Shown: positions 10,001 to 19,424 of the stretch, piece after piece
Numbering within the stretch: position 1 is the first letter of the stretch
Layout of the letters: every line of letters starts with the position of its first letter
Assembly: GCA_963575745.1 (NCBI GenBank)
Contig: CAUYUJ010014190.1
Coordinates: forward strand, 271,264 to 335,263
DNA length: 64,000 nucleotides
Direction: 5' to 3'
Origin: Prorocentrum cordatum
Taxonomy: Eukaryota; Sar; Dinophyceae; Prorocentrales; Prorocentraceae
Notes under the pieces: generated by a model
Databases searched by the model: none
Seen by the model: only the letters and a program-made list of their open reading frames with translations
Told to the model about the DNA's origin: nothing
Position numbers and translations under genes: made by a program

Positions 10001-12346
10001 ATCATGCCTCACGTCCAGGTCTATCAGAGGTGTCTCAGCGATCCTAACCTGACGATGGTCGGGAGTTCGATAGACTGACTCACGACTGCTGTCCTTCAGT
10101 GCCGATCGTGGTGTCCGAGCTGATTCGGGAGAAGGCATGAGCCGACCGAGTTCCGTTGAGAAGTTGTCCTCTGCATCTTCCAAGGTCGTCTCAGGTGATG
10201 TGGTACCTTCAGTCAATGCCGGAGCGGGCGTAGTGATCGTTGCTGTCGATCCAATGTCGTTGGGTTGGTGTCGTGTCGCTCGCGGTGGACTGTTCTCTGA
10301 GGCGTCCTCGAGGATGGTGATGCTGGATATATCCAAGTCGTCAATCGGTCGATATTCGTCGTGAGAAATTGGAGCCTCCTTTGATGCCAGAATAAAGAAA
10401 TAATGACTGTGCCAGGTTGCTCCAATGATGTTGCTGATGTTGTTCTGGACGTCCAAGTTGAGCTCACGGTTGATATAGTGTTCCCGACGATCGGGATGCC
10501 ATGCAATCAATACTCCATGCCGAAGCGGCTTCAATGAATGTACAATCCTGAAACCCGTACCGAAGAAGATGGAATCCACTCCAGGTAGTCCGAAAACTGA
10601 ACTGGCCAGGTGCTGGATGGAAAGCCAGAGCTGCGATGGTTCGTCTTGAAGATCTCGTGGTACTAGTGTCAGACCGCCCTTGCCATCAGGTGCTTCACCC
10701 ATCCGATGTAGTACTCCTGGTGTGCAGTTCTCAATCACTTCAAACAACTGAGCTAAATCGCCTGGTGTCTCTGTGTTGTCCAGATAGATGTTGTGCGAGT
10801 CGATGTGGAAACCCAGGACATGGTAGCACAGTTGCCGTGGTCGCAGATGTCGGACTGGCACGATGAAAGGTTGTCCCTGATGTGTGACAATGGCGGTACC
10901 GAGGTCCTTCGACAAAGAGATGAAGTCCGCTGGACCTCTCCAACCGTCGGCGTCTTTTCTCTCCGGAGCTCTCCAAATATCAACCTTGTCGTGTGGTTTC
11001 AAGGTCTCGAGCCACTTCGTGTCGAAACTCTGTTGTCTCGTGTTGGTAGCACGTGCCAGCCTCTCCTCGACTATTGCTTGTGGCATGTTGACCTTTGCGA
11101 TGAGCCGTAGACGAAGATGCGCCTCCGTGTAGTCGGGTACTTGCTCAATGATGCTGTTGGCACTGGTGAGAGTCTTGGACTCTGGGTCGTAGGCGTCCTT
11201 GGGCATGAAACCGAATAAACCTTGAGCAGGCACAGAGCCGCCATAGTTCAGGGTGAGGTTGCCAACCATGGCTGCCTCAGCGACGATGTCCTCATCGGTG
11301 AGGTAGGTGATGCCCTGCTTCACGCAATCGGCCTTGGTCTTGAGAGAGACTGTCTTGATCAAAGAGATGGCGCGTTCTGCAAGACCAGTGTGAGTGTGGG
11401 CTGCCGTGCCTCCGAACTCGCGTTTGATCGTATAGCGATCGCAGAAAAGAGACGCCATGTCACCTGTGAGCCCTCCTTCTTGGTCAATCACCAAGGTCTC
11501 CATGGGTCCAAAGATCCTTGTCCATAATTGCACGTAGCCCTTGAGTATGTCTGCAAGTGTCTTGCTGTTGAGACGTCCTGCAAGTCGGAAGCGTACGCAT
11601 TCATCAATACACAAGAGCCATACTTTCTCGAATAGGAAGAACAAGTCACTCTGCACGCGCTGATTGAAATAAGTCGCCAATGTTCCTTTGACGAGTGGTC
11701 TGTTCATGACGCGCATCCTGTTCCTGCAGACTTCGCAGTGTTGCATGATGCCTTGGCAAAGCTTCAAGATCGCGGGAGGTAGTCCCAATGCTTTGCAGAG
11801 TCGTTCGCAATCAGCATCAATAGCATGAAAGAATTTCTGATGCAGTCCTACCAGTAGCTTCAGACGTTCCGTGTCGTTAGAAGCTTCTCGCATCCGCTGT
11901 GCAAACTTGGTCAGGTCAAAGTTGGGCTGCAGTACCTTCGGTTCCTGATACTTGTAATCGTCACTAGGCTGCTTTCCTCTTAGGCGTCGTCGAACTGGTG
12001 CGGCAGCATCAGTGTCCAGAGGAGGTGGTGGTGGTGGAACCTCAGGCTGAACACCGCCATCATCTAGATCTGGTGCTGCATCTGCTGCTGGAACTTCGAG
12101 TCCAGGAGGAGCCTCTGGAACCACTTGTTCAGGTACTGCTGCTTCAGGTACTGCGTGTCCGGGATGCTGGTTCAGGTACTGCTGGCTCAGGTGCTGCTGG
12201 TTCAGGAGCCGCTGGTGCAGGTGCTGCTGGCTCAGGAGCTGCTGGTGCATGAGGGTCTTTAGGCTTGAAACTACATCCATGCACTCTCGTGCGTGGTACT
12301 TCAGCTGCATTGCCATGCTTGCACCGTGGGCAAGTCCAATGAACAA
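7025..12346 (-). CDS. Pol polyprotein: integrase, reverse transcriptase, RNase H (element 1)
   Basis: Coding sense begins around 12170, after the Pro/Glu repeat; the first part of the frame overlaps the upstream one. An HX4H (HQKFFH) and CX2C (CEVC) integrase zinc site is followed by the catalytic triad D (LCIDE, about 247), D (LVIDQEG, about 288) and E (GLAERA, about 323) with DD35E spacing. Reverse transcriptase follows with the HVDDLL active site (about 1365). RNase H follows, with ITDASHG (about 1517), STSHAEAVSA, GTDCFD and DGLTK. The long Ser/Gln/Asp-rich linker between integrase and reverse transcriptase is typical of Copia. The stop lies in the 3' LTR. All catalytic residues I could check are present. 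Confidence 0.92.
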   Translation of the reverse strand: MFIGLAHGASMAMQLKYHARECMDVVSSLKTLMHQQLLSQQHLHQRLLNQQHLSQQYLNQHPGHAVPEAAVPEQVVPEAPPGLEVPAADAAPDLDDGGVQPEVPPPPPPLDTDAAAPVRRRLRGKQPSDDYKYQEPKVLQPNFDLTKFAQRMREASNDTERLKLLVGLHQKFFHAIDADCERLCKALGLPPAILKLCQGIMQHCEVCRNRMRVMNRPLVKGTLATYFNQRVQSDLFFLFEKVWLLCIDECVRFRLAGRLNSKTLADILKGYVQLWTRIFGPMETLVIDQEGGLTGDMASLFCDRYTIKREFGGTAAHTHTGLAERAISLIKTVSLKTKADCVKQGITYLTDEDIVAEAAMVGNLTLNYGGSVPAQGLFGFMPKDAYDPESKTLTSANSIIEQVPDYTEAHLRLRLIAKVNMPQAIVEERLARATNTRQQSFDTKWLETLKPHDKVDIWRAPERKDADGWRGPADFISLSKDLGTAIVTHQGQPFIVPVRHLRPRQLCYHVLGFHIDSHNIYLDNTETPGDLAQLFEVIENCTPGVLHRMGEAPDGKGGLTLVPRDLQDEPSQLWLSIQHLASSVFGLPGVDSIFFGTGFRIVHSLKPLRHGVLIAWHPDRREHYINRELNLDVQNNISNIIGATWHSHYFFILASKEAPISHDEYRPIDDLDISSITILEDASENSPPRATRHQPNDIGSTATITTPAPALTEGTTSPETTLEDAEDNFSTELGRLMPSPESARTPRSALKDSSRESVYRTPDHRQVRIAETPLIDLDVRHDVSTPPRRAADSISSMSDLFHNSLVPTASGGNGSTSTSSARPPISHHPAPLVPAQQWYPIQLQPVILQPTVIDQSMQQVDQSMTQSDLISSPSDQSMRQTVQHQDNASMDLTQEMSRIMEEADRQHEARLQQIQHAPQTMEQDQDFTKEMSSITEEINPGQAPLYPQAQDETAGNSSRDLVEELERLISEDEQYERLLPEKRDIDTSGSMEPMHKMMKHNDAGEEPLPLPETRRHDEPVPLPDLEHPESDAEPVPLEDSSYYSRYDDHHYTHFLTEKARTSCTSGTLDLLQLYQDVNHMKDDFEDYKHYVNDASPMTLPWKRTDSMFVVESTGEAECFYYDILEDMCIPIYASQSEHPVAEEDFAKWWDLIEPADHKEISSYVQHDCFRPRLKTDCATDNFIDSVWVRRWMWKEKWVLRSRLCGRGFKDNQKYAVDRHSSTAARVSQRMMISLAQTHDNFQVESWDISSAFLQGLKFEELTRNSKKLGLDIREKRHVYIIPPANVWRRLRDLSKTFDIPDSETHLYVLECIKPVPGLVDAPLLWQAAFTLYVCDDMSGAKALLDENCFTWHSGDELMMATTLHVDDLLPVGRQDWLDWGHQLMEKKFGKITRKKMPFTHLGCEYTRTSNGCIFINQDAYLDTIKAPEISKHRLQQDSDFCTKEEIHDYRSLCCQLLHLLQTRWDVSAATTQLQSKQTKPTIADMKALILTLDRAKRNRHGMGLYFHRLHGPFKLSSITDASHGSRVTSYAHEAQGLFLCEDRPIRITKDGLLCPDDYSKFISKAHPLSGTSKKGKRISYSTSHAEAVSAVGGSQNAQYVALRYTELLMKPWITRTSTTTLQGLMNLQDQGLTVLPVEMGTDCFDLYQLIVGQKGIPVDKTQRLCILSLREDRVSGRMMRVFHLPTDLMIMDGLTKVGTFPKLMQYMTTGIIDLTRTTSTGTTTNIKKQNEKPITIRNSSVKMNFQEIDLVELSEAPVSALCLSTYPQEAGSE

Positions 12347-15300
12347 GTTGTGTAGCCTGATGTAGATGCCGTATCATGTCTTTGGTCAATGCCTTGCATA
12401 ACTTGCCAGGGTATCGTGCTGCCTTGGCTGTGCGTTTGAGGCCGTTGGAGTCATTCATCTGCAGGTTGGCATGCTGAGTCACGCAGTTGCAGTGTTTGCT
12501 GGTGTCGCGAAGTCGTGCCGGACTCTTGAACATTGTGCGTTTCCTGATAGGAAGGTCTTGTTCGTCGTCGCGAGCACCATGTCGGCATTGATCTGTGACG
12601 TTGTCGTGGAGCGTGCCTCGATGCTTCTGAACTAGTGCGTCCAAGTCCTTCAAAGGTGAATCTGACCAAATGTAGGAGCGCCAAGGGTTCTCCACAATGA
12701 AGTTGCCGTCATTCTGCAAGATGTCTGGAAACAAGTTGTTCGTGAACCAATACAGCATCGGGCGTTCAGCTTGCCGACGCTGTTCCAGCTCGTGAGGATC
12801 TGCTCTGTTGGTAGACTGTGACCAAGGCCTGCATGAGAAAGCGCATAGTGTATGTCGAGGTCGAAAAGCTTGCACCAGTCGTTTTAAAGCCTCCCGATGA
12901 TCTTTACGATGTAGGTCCCAGCCGTATCGGTAGTCTATCGGTGGGAGTACAATACACTGGTTGGAGTAGACCTCGGCTGATGTGCTTCCCGTGCCAGAGC
13001 ATACCTCCTGAAGTAATGGTATCATTGCTTGCTGAAATGTCTCCATATGTTGTATGAACTCATCTGAATTGTTGGGAGTAATCATTGGTAGACGAGAGCG
13101 ATGAGAAAAATGCTCTGGTAGGGCCTTGTATTCCATGTCCATCTGTTTCTGCTCACTGGCTGAGAAGTTGTCTGGCCATAGATCGCTGTGATGCCTGGGC
13201 ACCTTGAACTGCTTCCAATGCTCGTAGAAAGCCTTGGCGTCACTGCGATGATAGCTCACGTACACTGCCTTTGTCGTCAACATTGCCGAGGGTGTATTCT
13301 GAGAAGGATGATCTGACTTGAGATAGATCTTCGTGTTCTGCTCGGTATCCATATCCTTACACTGATCCTGCTTCTTAGGGGCCTCGGAGAGTGTCTTGGT
13401 GGTAGTGTCAGACAAGGTCTTCTCGTCAAGATACTGAGGAGGTTCAGCTGCAGCAGGACTGGAGTCTGGTGCCTGACTCGTCATGTCCTTGTTGTCCATC
13501 TCGGTGTCGACATGCAGTGATAGCCCAGAGCTTCGTGTTCGCGTCGTGGGACAGTTATGTAGCAGTTCTGCTGTACGATGCTCGATTCTGTTGATGAGGT
13601 CTGTGCGCTCGCTGATCGACTGTTCCTTGAAGTTGTCGATTGGCAGGAAGAGATGTTTCGAGTCCGTGAGATAGAGCCTCGTGACGAAAGCGCGCTGACC
13701 TGGTGGCATGATGGCCAAAATCCCATCACCACTTGGAAACATGTTCTCGTAGATGATCGCTCGCTGTTCCAAGAGAGTGGTATTTGGAAGCAATGCTGGA
13801 CAGCGTGAACCATTTCCTCCAATGAGGTCTCCACGATATGTAGTGTTCCGAGGTAAGCCACAGACACCAATGTTGCCAACAAACTCTCCGCAGGAGGGGT
13901 CCGTTTCGCCACTGATGCCAGTAAATGAGGCCTCTGACTTGCCACACTGATATTTCATGCCTCGTGGTCCGTATATGTGCTGAACCCATTCGCGTAGCGT
14001 CTCTGTGCCAAGGAGACCGTCACTTGCACCTGGGTCCACGATGATCCCTAGACAGGGTTTGCCTTGAATCGTGATGTAGACGGTTCCTTCCTGTTCAGCA
14101 TACGCACGTACCACTTTAGGTGAGAGCAAGTTCAGAATGTATTGAGATTGAAGCTTCTCGGCCAATGTACGCTGTCTCGGAGGTGTCTCCATTGCTGTAG
14201 CCGCGGAGGAAGCCTCGGGTGTCGATGGCCAGATTGTCTGTGATGTCGCACCGTACTGCTGTGCCAAACGTTCGGCCAGTGTAAGACCACTTGTTGAAGC
14301 TGAAGGCTGGAAAGATCTCGTGGTCCTGCCTGATGGTACTGGTGCTTTGAAACCAAGATGAGGAGGCTCTATCTTCGAGTCTTTCTTCCGGGATTGATTT
14401 GATGCTGTACTGTACTGACCTTCATCCTGGAACTTACTCGAGGATGCCGTCGCTCGCTGGTAATCATGGTGGTGCTCGTAGTGCTGCTGATCTAGCTCGG
14501 TGGTGATGTCGTCGGATTCTTCCAAAATACGTGGTTGTGTAGGTATCGTGCTGGCCATGGACGTGGTCGTGCCTGTGAGACCGCCTTCTGCTTGATCCGG
14601 TGAGTCGCCGTCAAGGTCGGGTAGATGATGCCAGCTTGCAGCGGACATGCTGTGGTAACCATATGACGATGCTGAACCACTAGTACCAGATACTTCTTGA
14701 TTTGCATAGTGACGACTGCCAGATTTGCCACGTCCATGTCCTTTTGGTCGATGCTGCGGTGGTGATGTGGCTTGTTGTTCCTTTTCCTTCGTTGGGCACA
14801 TCTCACTGCGATGCCATTTGCTGCCGCATCTGTTGCATCCGTTGGATGCCCCACCTTGATTACCTTTGCCACCGTAGTTTGGAATGAACTTCTTGCCCTT
14901 TCGTTTGCCTTTGCTCTTGCCTTTACCTTTGCTATTGCGTCGAAATCCTTTGCCAACGCTTTGTCCTTTGCCTCGTCCTCTGCTTTTGCCGCCTCCGTAG
15001 TATGTCGCGTAATCTTCGATGGTAAGCTCCTCGATGCATTCGCCATCATGATCATATTGCAACCAGGCGTCATCATCAACCATATAGTACCATTCGCCGT
15101 CGATGGTGGCACTCCATCCTTCATCCTCTGCCCAGCCCCATTCGTAGTCGTTGAGATCGTAGGCTTCATACCAGATCTCATGATAGTCATTGATGTCCTG
15201 ATCGCCACTGTCCGGGTCGACGTAGAGTGCCCAGTCCTGATGGTGTTGCGATTGATCCTGTTTGCCCATGCGCATCATGAGGCCACGAATTGCTTGATAC

Positions 15301-16115
15301 TGCGACAGGTCACCTCCGACATGTAGTTTGATGTCGTCGATCTTCCTGTCCTGCAGGTCGGAGTTCTTGAGGAGGAAGTGCGATTTGCCTACCATGTTCA
15401 TTTGTAGACCGCCTTCTTCACAGGCGTTGTCGAAAGCCATCTCGTATTGCGCAATCCATGTAGTGAGATCACCATTGCCGCGTCTGCAATCGAAGTAGCC
15501 GTCGAGAACGATGCCGATGCGATCCTGATCGTGCAGCTCGTAGATGGTCTTCAGCTTGTCCAGGAACTGCCTGATGCCGCTGTGTTCACCTTCGATGCCC
15601 GCTGCCGGGTTCGCGGTCACCGATGGAAGAGCCATCGCCTCGTCGCCTCGATAAGATGTTCCATTTCGGACGATGGTATAGCTCATGGCCTGTGTGAACG
15701 GCGGTCCTTTCAGCCTACTCACAATCAATGGTCCGATGCGCTCCTCACTCATCTCATCTGTGATTCTCCACCACAGTCGTAACTTTTGCATGTACTTCCG
15801 GAAGGTGTAGCCTCGCACGTTGGGCTTCCAGCCCGGCGGAACGTTCTTGGTGAAGTCCTCGAGACCAAGACCGCCTTTGTCGTAGTCAGCCTGACCAGCC
15901 ATGTTGTCGTCGCTGACGTTGAAGAACAGAGTAGAGTCTTTAGAATACCAGCTGTCAGTCTCCAAGGATGTGAAACTCGTGAAGTGGAACTCTCTGTCGT
16001 AGTTCTCGATGCAGTGGTCTGCGTACAGCTTCTTGCACCCAATGCCGTGGAATCTCGCGGGGTCGCCTAGGGCGTGGTACACCACGCCAATGATGAAGGT
16101 GCCGATGGTCAGCAT
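12144..16115 (-). CDS. Gag / zinc knuckle / protease / methyltransferase-like polyprotein (element 1)
   Basis: 1,323 codons. Order: Gag region (a better start may be the internal MAGQADY near 15903), a basic Gly/Lys-rich stretch, a CCHC zinc knuckle CNRCGSKWHRSEMC (C427, C430, H435, C440), and an aspartic protease motif VDPGAS (D694) where Pro replaces the usual Ser/Thr. A domain unusual for Copia follows: EVCSGTGS (about 1036), YGWDL, AFSCRPWS (C1095) and IVENPW (E1142). These resemble motifs I, IV and VI of C5-cytosine methyltransferases. The frame ends in a Pro/Glu/Ala repeat, after which the pol frame continues one frame away. Gag packages the RNA and protease matures the polyprotein. The methyltransferase assignment is inference from motifs. 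Confidence 0.88.
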   Translation of the reverse strand: MLTIGTFIIGVVYHALGDPARFHGIGCKKLYADHCIENYDREFHFTSFTSLETDSWYSKDSTLFFNVSDDNMAGQADYDKGGLGLEDFTKNVPPGWKPNVRGYTFRKYMQKLRLWWRITDEMSEERIGPLIVSRLKGPPFTQAMSYTIVRNGTSYRGDEAMALPSVTANPAAGIEGEHSGIRQFLDKLKTIYELHDQDRIGIVLDGYFDCRRGNGDLTTWIAQYEMAFDNACEEGGLQMNMVGKSHFLLKNSDLQDRKIDDIKLHVGGDLSQYQAIRGLMMRMGKQDQSQHHQDWALYVDPDSGDQDINDYHEIWYEAYDLNDYEWGWAEDEGWSATIDGEWYYMVDDDAWLQYDHDGECIEELTIEDYATYYGGGKSRGRGKGQSVGKGFRRNSKGKGKSKGKRKGKKFIPNYGGKGNQGGASNGCNRCGSKWHRSEMCPTKEKEQQATSPPQHRPKGHGRGKSGSRHYANQEVSGTSGSASSYGYHSMSAASWHHLPDLDGDSPDQAEGGLTGTTTSMASTIPTQPRILEESDDITTELDQQHYEHHHDYQRATASSSKFQDEGQYSTASNQSRKKDSKIEPPHLGFKAPVPSGRTTRSFQPSASTSGLTLAERLAQQYGATSQTIWPSTPEASSAATAMETPPRQRTLAEKLQSQYILNLLSPKVVRAYAEQEGTVYITIQGKPCLGIIVDPGASDGLLGTETLREWVQHIYGPRGMKYQCGKSEASFTGISGETDPSCGEFVGNIGVCGLPRNTTYRGDLIGGNGSRCPALLPNTTLLEQRAIIYENMFPSGDGILAIMPPGQRAFVTRLYLTDSKHLFLPIDNFKEQSISERTDLINRIEHRTAELLHNCPTTRTRSSGLSLHVDTEMDNKDMTSQAPDSSPAAAEPPQYLDEKTLSDTTTKTLSEAPKKQDQCKDMDTEQNTKIYLKSDHPSQNTPSAMLTTKAVYVSYHRSDAKAFYEHWKQFKVPRHHSDLWPDNFSASEQKQMDMEYKALPEHFSHRSRLPMITPNNSDEFIQHMETFQQAMIPLLQEVCSGTGSTSAEVYSNQCIVLPPIDYRYGWDLHRKDHREALKRLVQAFRPRHTLCAFSCRPWSQSTNRADPHELEQRRQAERPMLYWFTNNLFPDILQNDGNFIVENPWRSYIWSDSPLKDLDALVQKHRGTLHDNVTDQCRHGARDDEQDLPIRKRTMFKSPARLRDTSKHCNCVTQHANLQMNDSNGLKRTAKAARYPGKLCKALTKDMIRHLHQATQLVHWTCPRCKHGNAAEVPRTRVHGCSFKPKDPHAPAAPEPAAPAPAAPEPAAPEPAVPEPASRTRST

Positions 16116-16217
16116 GTAGTGCTTCGGGATGCCGAAGCCGTCGAGCGCCTCGTGGCGCAGATCGTGCGCGCGGCGGCGCGCCGAGGGCCGGGATTGGCGT
16201 GGAGCTGACCGAAGCCA

Positions 16218-16229
16218 GCTCCGCTACCA
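16218..16229 (-). promoter_or_regulatory. Primer-binding site of Copia element 1
   Basis: The minus strand reads TGGTAGCGGAGC one base after the 5' LTR. It is complementary to a 3' end ...GCUCCGCUACCA, which fits a eukaryotic initiator methionine tRNA acceptor stem, the usual Copia primer. The exact dinoflagellate tRNA was not checked. Confidence 0.7.
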
Positions 16230-16230
16230 G

Positions 16231-16372
16231 AGTTAGCTTATGAATGCTTTTCTGGATGACTTGAGCCGCGATGTCGCGGAGCATCTCACTCTTTCAGTTC
16301 ATTCTGAACACTCTACTCTGTCTGCTTATAATATCCTCTACTTAACTCCAGGGGCCTGCTGATATCCTTACT
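16231..16372 (-). repeat. 5' LTR of Copia element 1
   Basis: Identical to 6888-7029 except c/t in the block cctctac(c/t)taactcc. Ends are AGT...ACT (minus strand) rather than the usual TG...CA. Very short for an LTR. Confidence 0.93.
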
Positions 16373-16377
16373 TCCCC
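16373..16377. other. Target-site duplication, right (tcccc)
   Basis: Partner of 6883-6887. The pyrimidine tract continues to 16396. Confidence 0.65.
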
Positions 16378-16554
16378 CTCCTCCCCCCCCCCCCCCGTGC
16401 CAGGCACCTCCTGTGCCACACGTGCTGCAGGCGGAGGCTGCCACCGGACCAGCTCGAGGCGCGGGGCGGGGCCTGCCCCCCCCCTGGCCCCCAGTGCCTG
16501 CGGGCCCTCTCGCCCGCCTGGCAGGGGGCAACGATGGCGGGCGGGGGACGGGCA

Positions 16555-16745
16555 CGGGATTGGACTGCCGTCTATTCGAGGGTGTTGGAGTCTGGAGGTC
16601 TTCGTGGGTTTCGCGGGTCCTCGGCGGTTTCCCAGCCTCGGGAGGCTCTCCGGCAGACGCGCCTCGCCGAGGGCGTCCCGGGGATGCCCGGATCGCCCCG
16701 AACGGCCGCCGGAGAGCCGAGGTACGGCCCGAAAACCAAGGGGCA
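16555..16745 (+). repeat. Dispersed repeat family D2, copy 1
   Basis: Contains cctcgccgagggcgt ... atgcccggatc ... cgaacggccgc. A diverged relative is at 21741-21905 and a more distant one at 39430-39530. Non-coding; family unknown. Confidence 0.6.
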
Positions 16746-17226
16746 ACGATAGGGGGGGATAGGCTTATGGGGGGGGGGAAAGGAGGAGGAGTAGGAAGGA
16801 GATTGTCGCGGAGGTGAAGGAAAGTGGGAGGAGGAAGGGAGGTAGGAGGAGGAGAGGAGAGGAGCTTATGGGGGGGGGGGTGGGATGCATCGACCCCCAC
16901 AAAACGCAGAACAAGAAAACCCACTTGAATGTTGACTCGTCGAAAGGGGGTCCAACAGCCCCACCATAGCCCCTAACGTGCGGATTCACAGGACCCCTGG
17001 CCGGGGCATTGCCTCACTGGTCAGTCCTTGCGATTTGCGGCCGATTCCCAGGTTCTTCCAGTCCATCCATCCTCCCCTGAGCAAAGTCCCAGCCCCCCCA
17101 GCACGTTGCTCATTCCCCACCTCCTTCTCCCACCTATCCTCACACCCTCCTCCTCTCCTCCTCCTCGCATCCAACTCCATCGCTCCTCCTCCTCCTCCTC
17201 CTCCTCCTCCTCCTCCTCCTCCTCGT
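16746..17226. other. G-rich runs and short (CTC)n array
   Basis: Contains repeated gcttatgggggggg blocks (16766, 16863) and a (CTC)n array at 17181-17224. No gene seen. Confidence 0.5.
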
Positions 17227-17290
17227 CCTGAGCAAGTCCCCCTGAGCAAGTCCCCCTGAGCAAGTCCCCCCCTGAGCAAGCCTCCCACAC
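17227..17290 (+). repeat. 15-16 bp tandem repeat (ctgagcaagtccccc)
   Basis: Four head-to-tail copies directly after the CTC array. Confidence 0.85.
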
Positions 17291-17391
17291 TGGGGCCGAG
17301 TAGATGGGGTCAGAGGATCGCGGCGCATCGCCGGCGCCTCGTGGGCAACTCCAGCGTGGACCCCGACCGGTGAGCTGTTGCTCTCTGGATG

Positions 17392-17496
17392 TGCTTTTTT
17401 TTTTTTATTATTATTTTTATTATTTATTTTTTATTTTTTTTTTTTTTTTTTTTTATGTTTTTTTTTTTTTTTATTTATATATTTTTTTTTTTTTTT

Positions 17497-17532
<36 letters not shown>

Positions 17533-17583
17533 TTTTTTTTTTTTCTTTATTTTTTTTTTTTTAATGTTTTATTTTTTTTTTTT

Positions 17584-17657
<74 letters not shown>

Positions 17658-17698
17658 TTTTTTTATTTTTTATTTTTTTTTTTTTTTTTTTTTTGTTT

Positions 17699-17767
<69 letters not shown>

Positions 17768-17776
17768 TTGTTTTAG
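17392..17776 (+). repeat. Near-homopolymeric T tract (about 385 bp)
   Basis: Almost all T with isolated A, G and C. It yields only poly-Phe frames, which are artefacts. Confidence 0.95.
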
Positions 17777-17853
17777 TTTTTGCCATGGTGGATGTGCACG
17801 CCATGAGGTGTGCAGCTTACGTGATGTGAGCTGAGTGGTGCAAGCTCTGTCCT

Positions 17854-18735
17854 GCAAGCTGGTCGGTGTTCGCTATGCCGTGGAGGTGTTGGTCACGCGG
17901 TGCCGACCGTGCGGTGCAAGCCGTGCGGTGGAAGCTGTGCGGTGCAGGCTGTGTGGTTCACAAGCTGCGGGGTGTTCGCAGTCCGGACAATCGGGTGCAG
18001 GCTAATGGAGGATGACGATTAATAAATGACCGGGGGTCGTGTTCACGCGGCAGCGCCTGGGATGACGATCAGAAAAAACCGGCCGCGGGCTGGAAGACTA
18101 TTTCTTAAATCGTTATCCTCCAGTCAGACATTCGTGCAGAGATAGCAGAAAATTATGTGTTTTATCGTTCTCCCCCATTTTTTTATGAATCGTCACCCCG
18201 CAGTATGAGGGTGCAAGCTGGTCGGTGTTCGCTATGCCGTGGAGGCGTTGGTTACGCGGTGCCGACCGTGCGATGCAAGCCGTGTGGTGGAAGCGGTGCG
18301 GTGCAAGCTGTGTGGTTCACAAGGTGCGGGGTGTTCGCAGTCCGGACAATCGGGTGCAGGCTAATGGAGGATGACGATTAATAAATGACCGGGGGTCGTG
18401 TTCACGCGGCGGCGCCAGGGATGACGATTAGAAAAAACCGGCCGCGGGCTGGAAGACTATTGTTTAAACCGTTCTCCTTTAGTCAGAGACTTGTGCAGAG
18501 GTAGCAGAAAACTTTTTTTTTATCGTTCTCCCCAGTTTGTTTTTCCTAATCGTCATCCCGCACTATGAGGGTGCAAGCTGCGTGGCTGCAAGACAGGTGG
18601 CGAAGGCTGCGTGGTGCAAGCCGTGCGGCCGCCCAGAGCACGCGGCGCCCACGAGGTGGAAGCTGCGCGGTGCAAGCTGTGTGGTTCAAGCTGCGGGGTG
18701 TTCGCAGTCCGGACAATCGGGTGCAGGCTGTGAGG
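17854..18735 (+). repeat. 359-bp satellite, 2.5 tandem units
   Basis: Units begin gcaagctggtcggtgttcgc at 17854 and 18213, with a diverged third at 18573. Each contains ccggacaatcgggtgcaggc, a gatgacgatta block and a short T-run block. The third unit is partly rebuilt and runs into a GC-rich stretch. Confidence 0.85.
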
Positions 18736-18934
18736 GTGCAAGCGGCGTGGCTGCAAGACAGGCGGCGGAGGCTGCGCGGTGCCAGCCGCGCGGCCGCCCG
18801 GAGCACGCGGCGCCCCCGAGGCGCCCACGAGGCGCCCGCCGCCTCCCCGGGCGGGCACCCGGCGAAGCCTTGGCCGACGCGCAGAGACCGCACGAGGCGC
18901 CCGCCGGAGGGCACCCGGCGAGCACTCCGCTGGC

Positions 18935-19120
18935 CCTCCTCCTCCTGCTCCTCCTCCTGCTCCTCCTGCTCCTCCTGCTCCTCCTCCTCCTCCTCCCCCT
19001 CCTCCTCCATCTCCTCCTCCGCCCCCTCCTGCTCCTCCTGCTCCTCCTCCTCCTCCTCCTCCTCCATCTCCTCCTCCTCCTCCTCCTCCTCCTCCTCTTC
19101 CTCCATCTCCTCCTCCTCGC
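18935..19120 (+). repeat. (CTC)n microsatellite
   Basis: CTCCTGCTC / CTCCTC variants over nearly 190 bases. Confidence 0.9.
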
Positions 19121-19276
19121 CCTAGGGGCGCAGACGAAGCGCCCACGGGGGGGGGCACCAGGCGGACCCTCGGGCCGACCCACCCGGCGCACGATGCTGC
19201 GCCCGACGGGAGGGGGTGCACCTGCAGCACCGCTGACGACTCTCGGGTCTACAGTGGAGACCCATGCCAAGAGCAG

Positions 19277-19413
19277 GCCAGCCACAACTCGGGGAGCTGT
19301 GGTCCTTACCCACCTGGGGGGCCCATCGAATTCGGCACCCCTCTTGAGAGATCGTCGGTGCGATGCGTTCCCCCAGGGGGGCAAGGACCACAGCTCCCCC
19401 AGTTGTGGCTGGT
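19277..19413. repeat. Hairpin MITE
   Basis: Left ccagccacaactcggggagc and right gctcccccagttgtggctgg are inverted, extending about 35 bp each including ctgtggtcctt / aaggaccacag. Size 137 bp, no frame. Confidence 0.7.
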
Positions 19414-19424
19414 CGGAAGAAACA

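Larger units (their letters stand above)
6888..16372 (-). mobile_element. Copia-type LTR retrotransposon, element 1 (9,485 bp)
   Basis: Complete structure on the minus strand: 5' LTR (16231-16372), primer-binding site, Gag/protease/methyltransferase-like frame, integrase/reverse transcriptase/RNase H frame, 3' LTR (6888-7029). The 142-bp LTRs differ at one base that I can see. Integrase precedes reverse transcriptase, which is the Copia (Pseudoviridae) order. A 5-bp TCCCC duplication flanks it, although the flanks are repetitive. One frame change separates the two open frames, so this copy may not be autonomous. Confidence 0.93.

Noticed and set aside
17378-17829. Poly-Phe frames
   Set aside because: Product of the T homopolymer tract.
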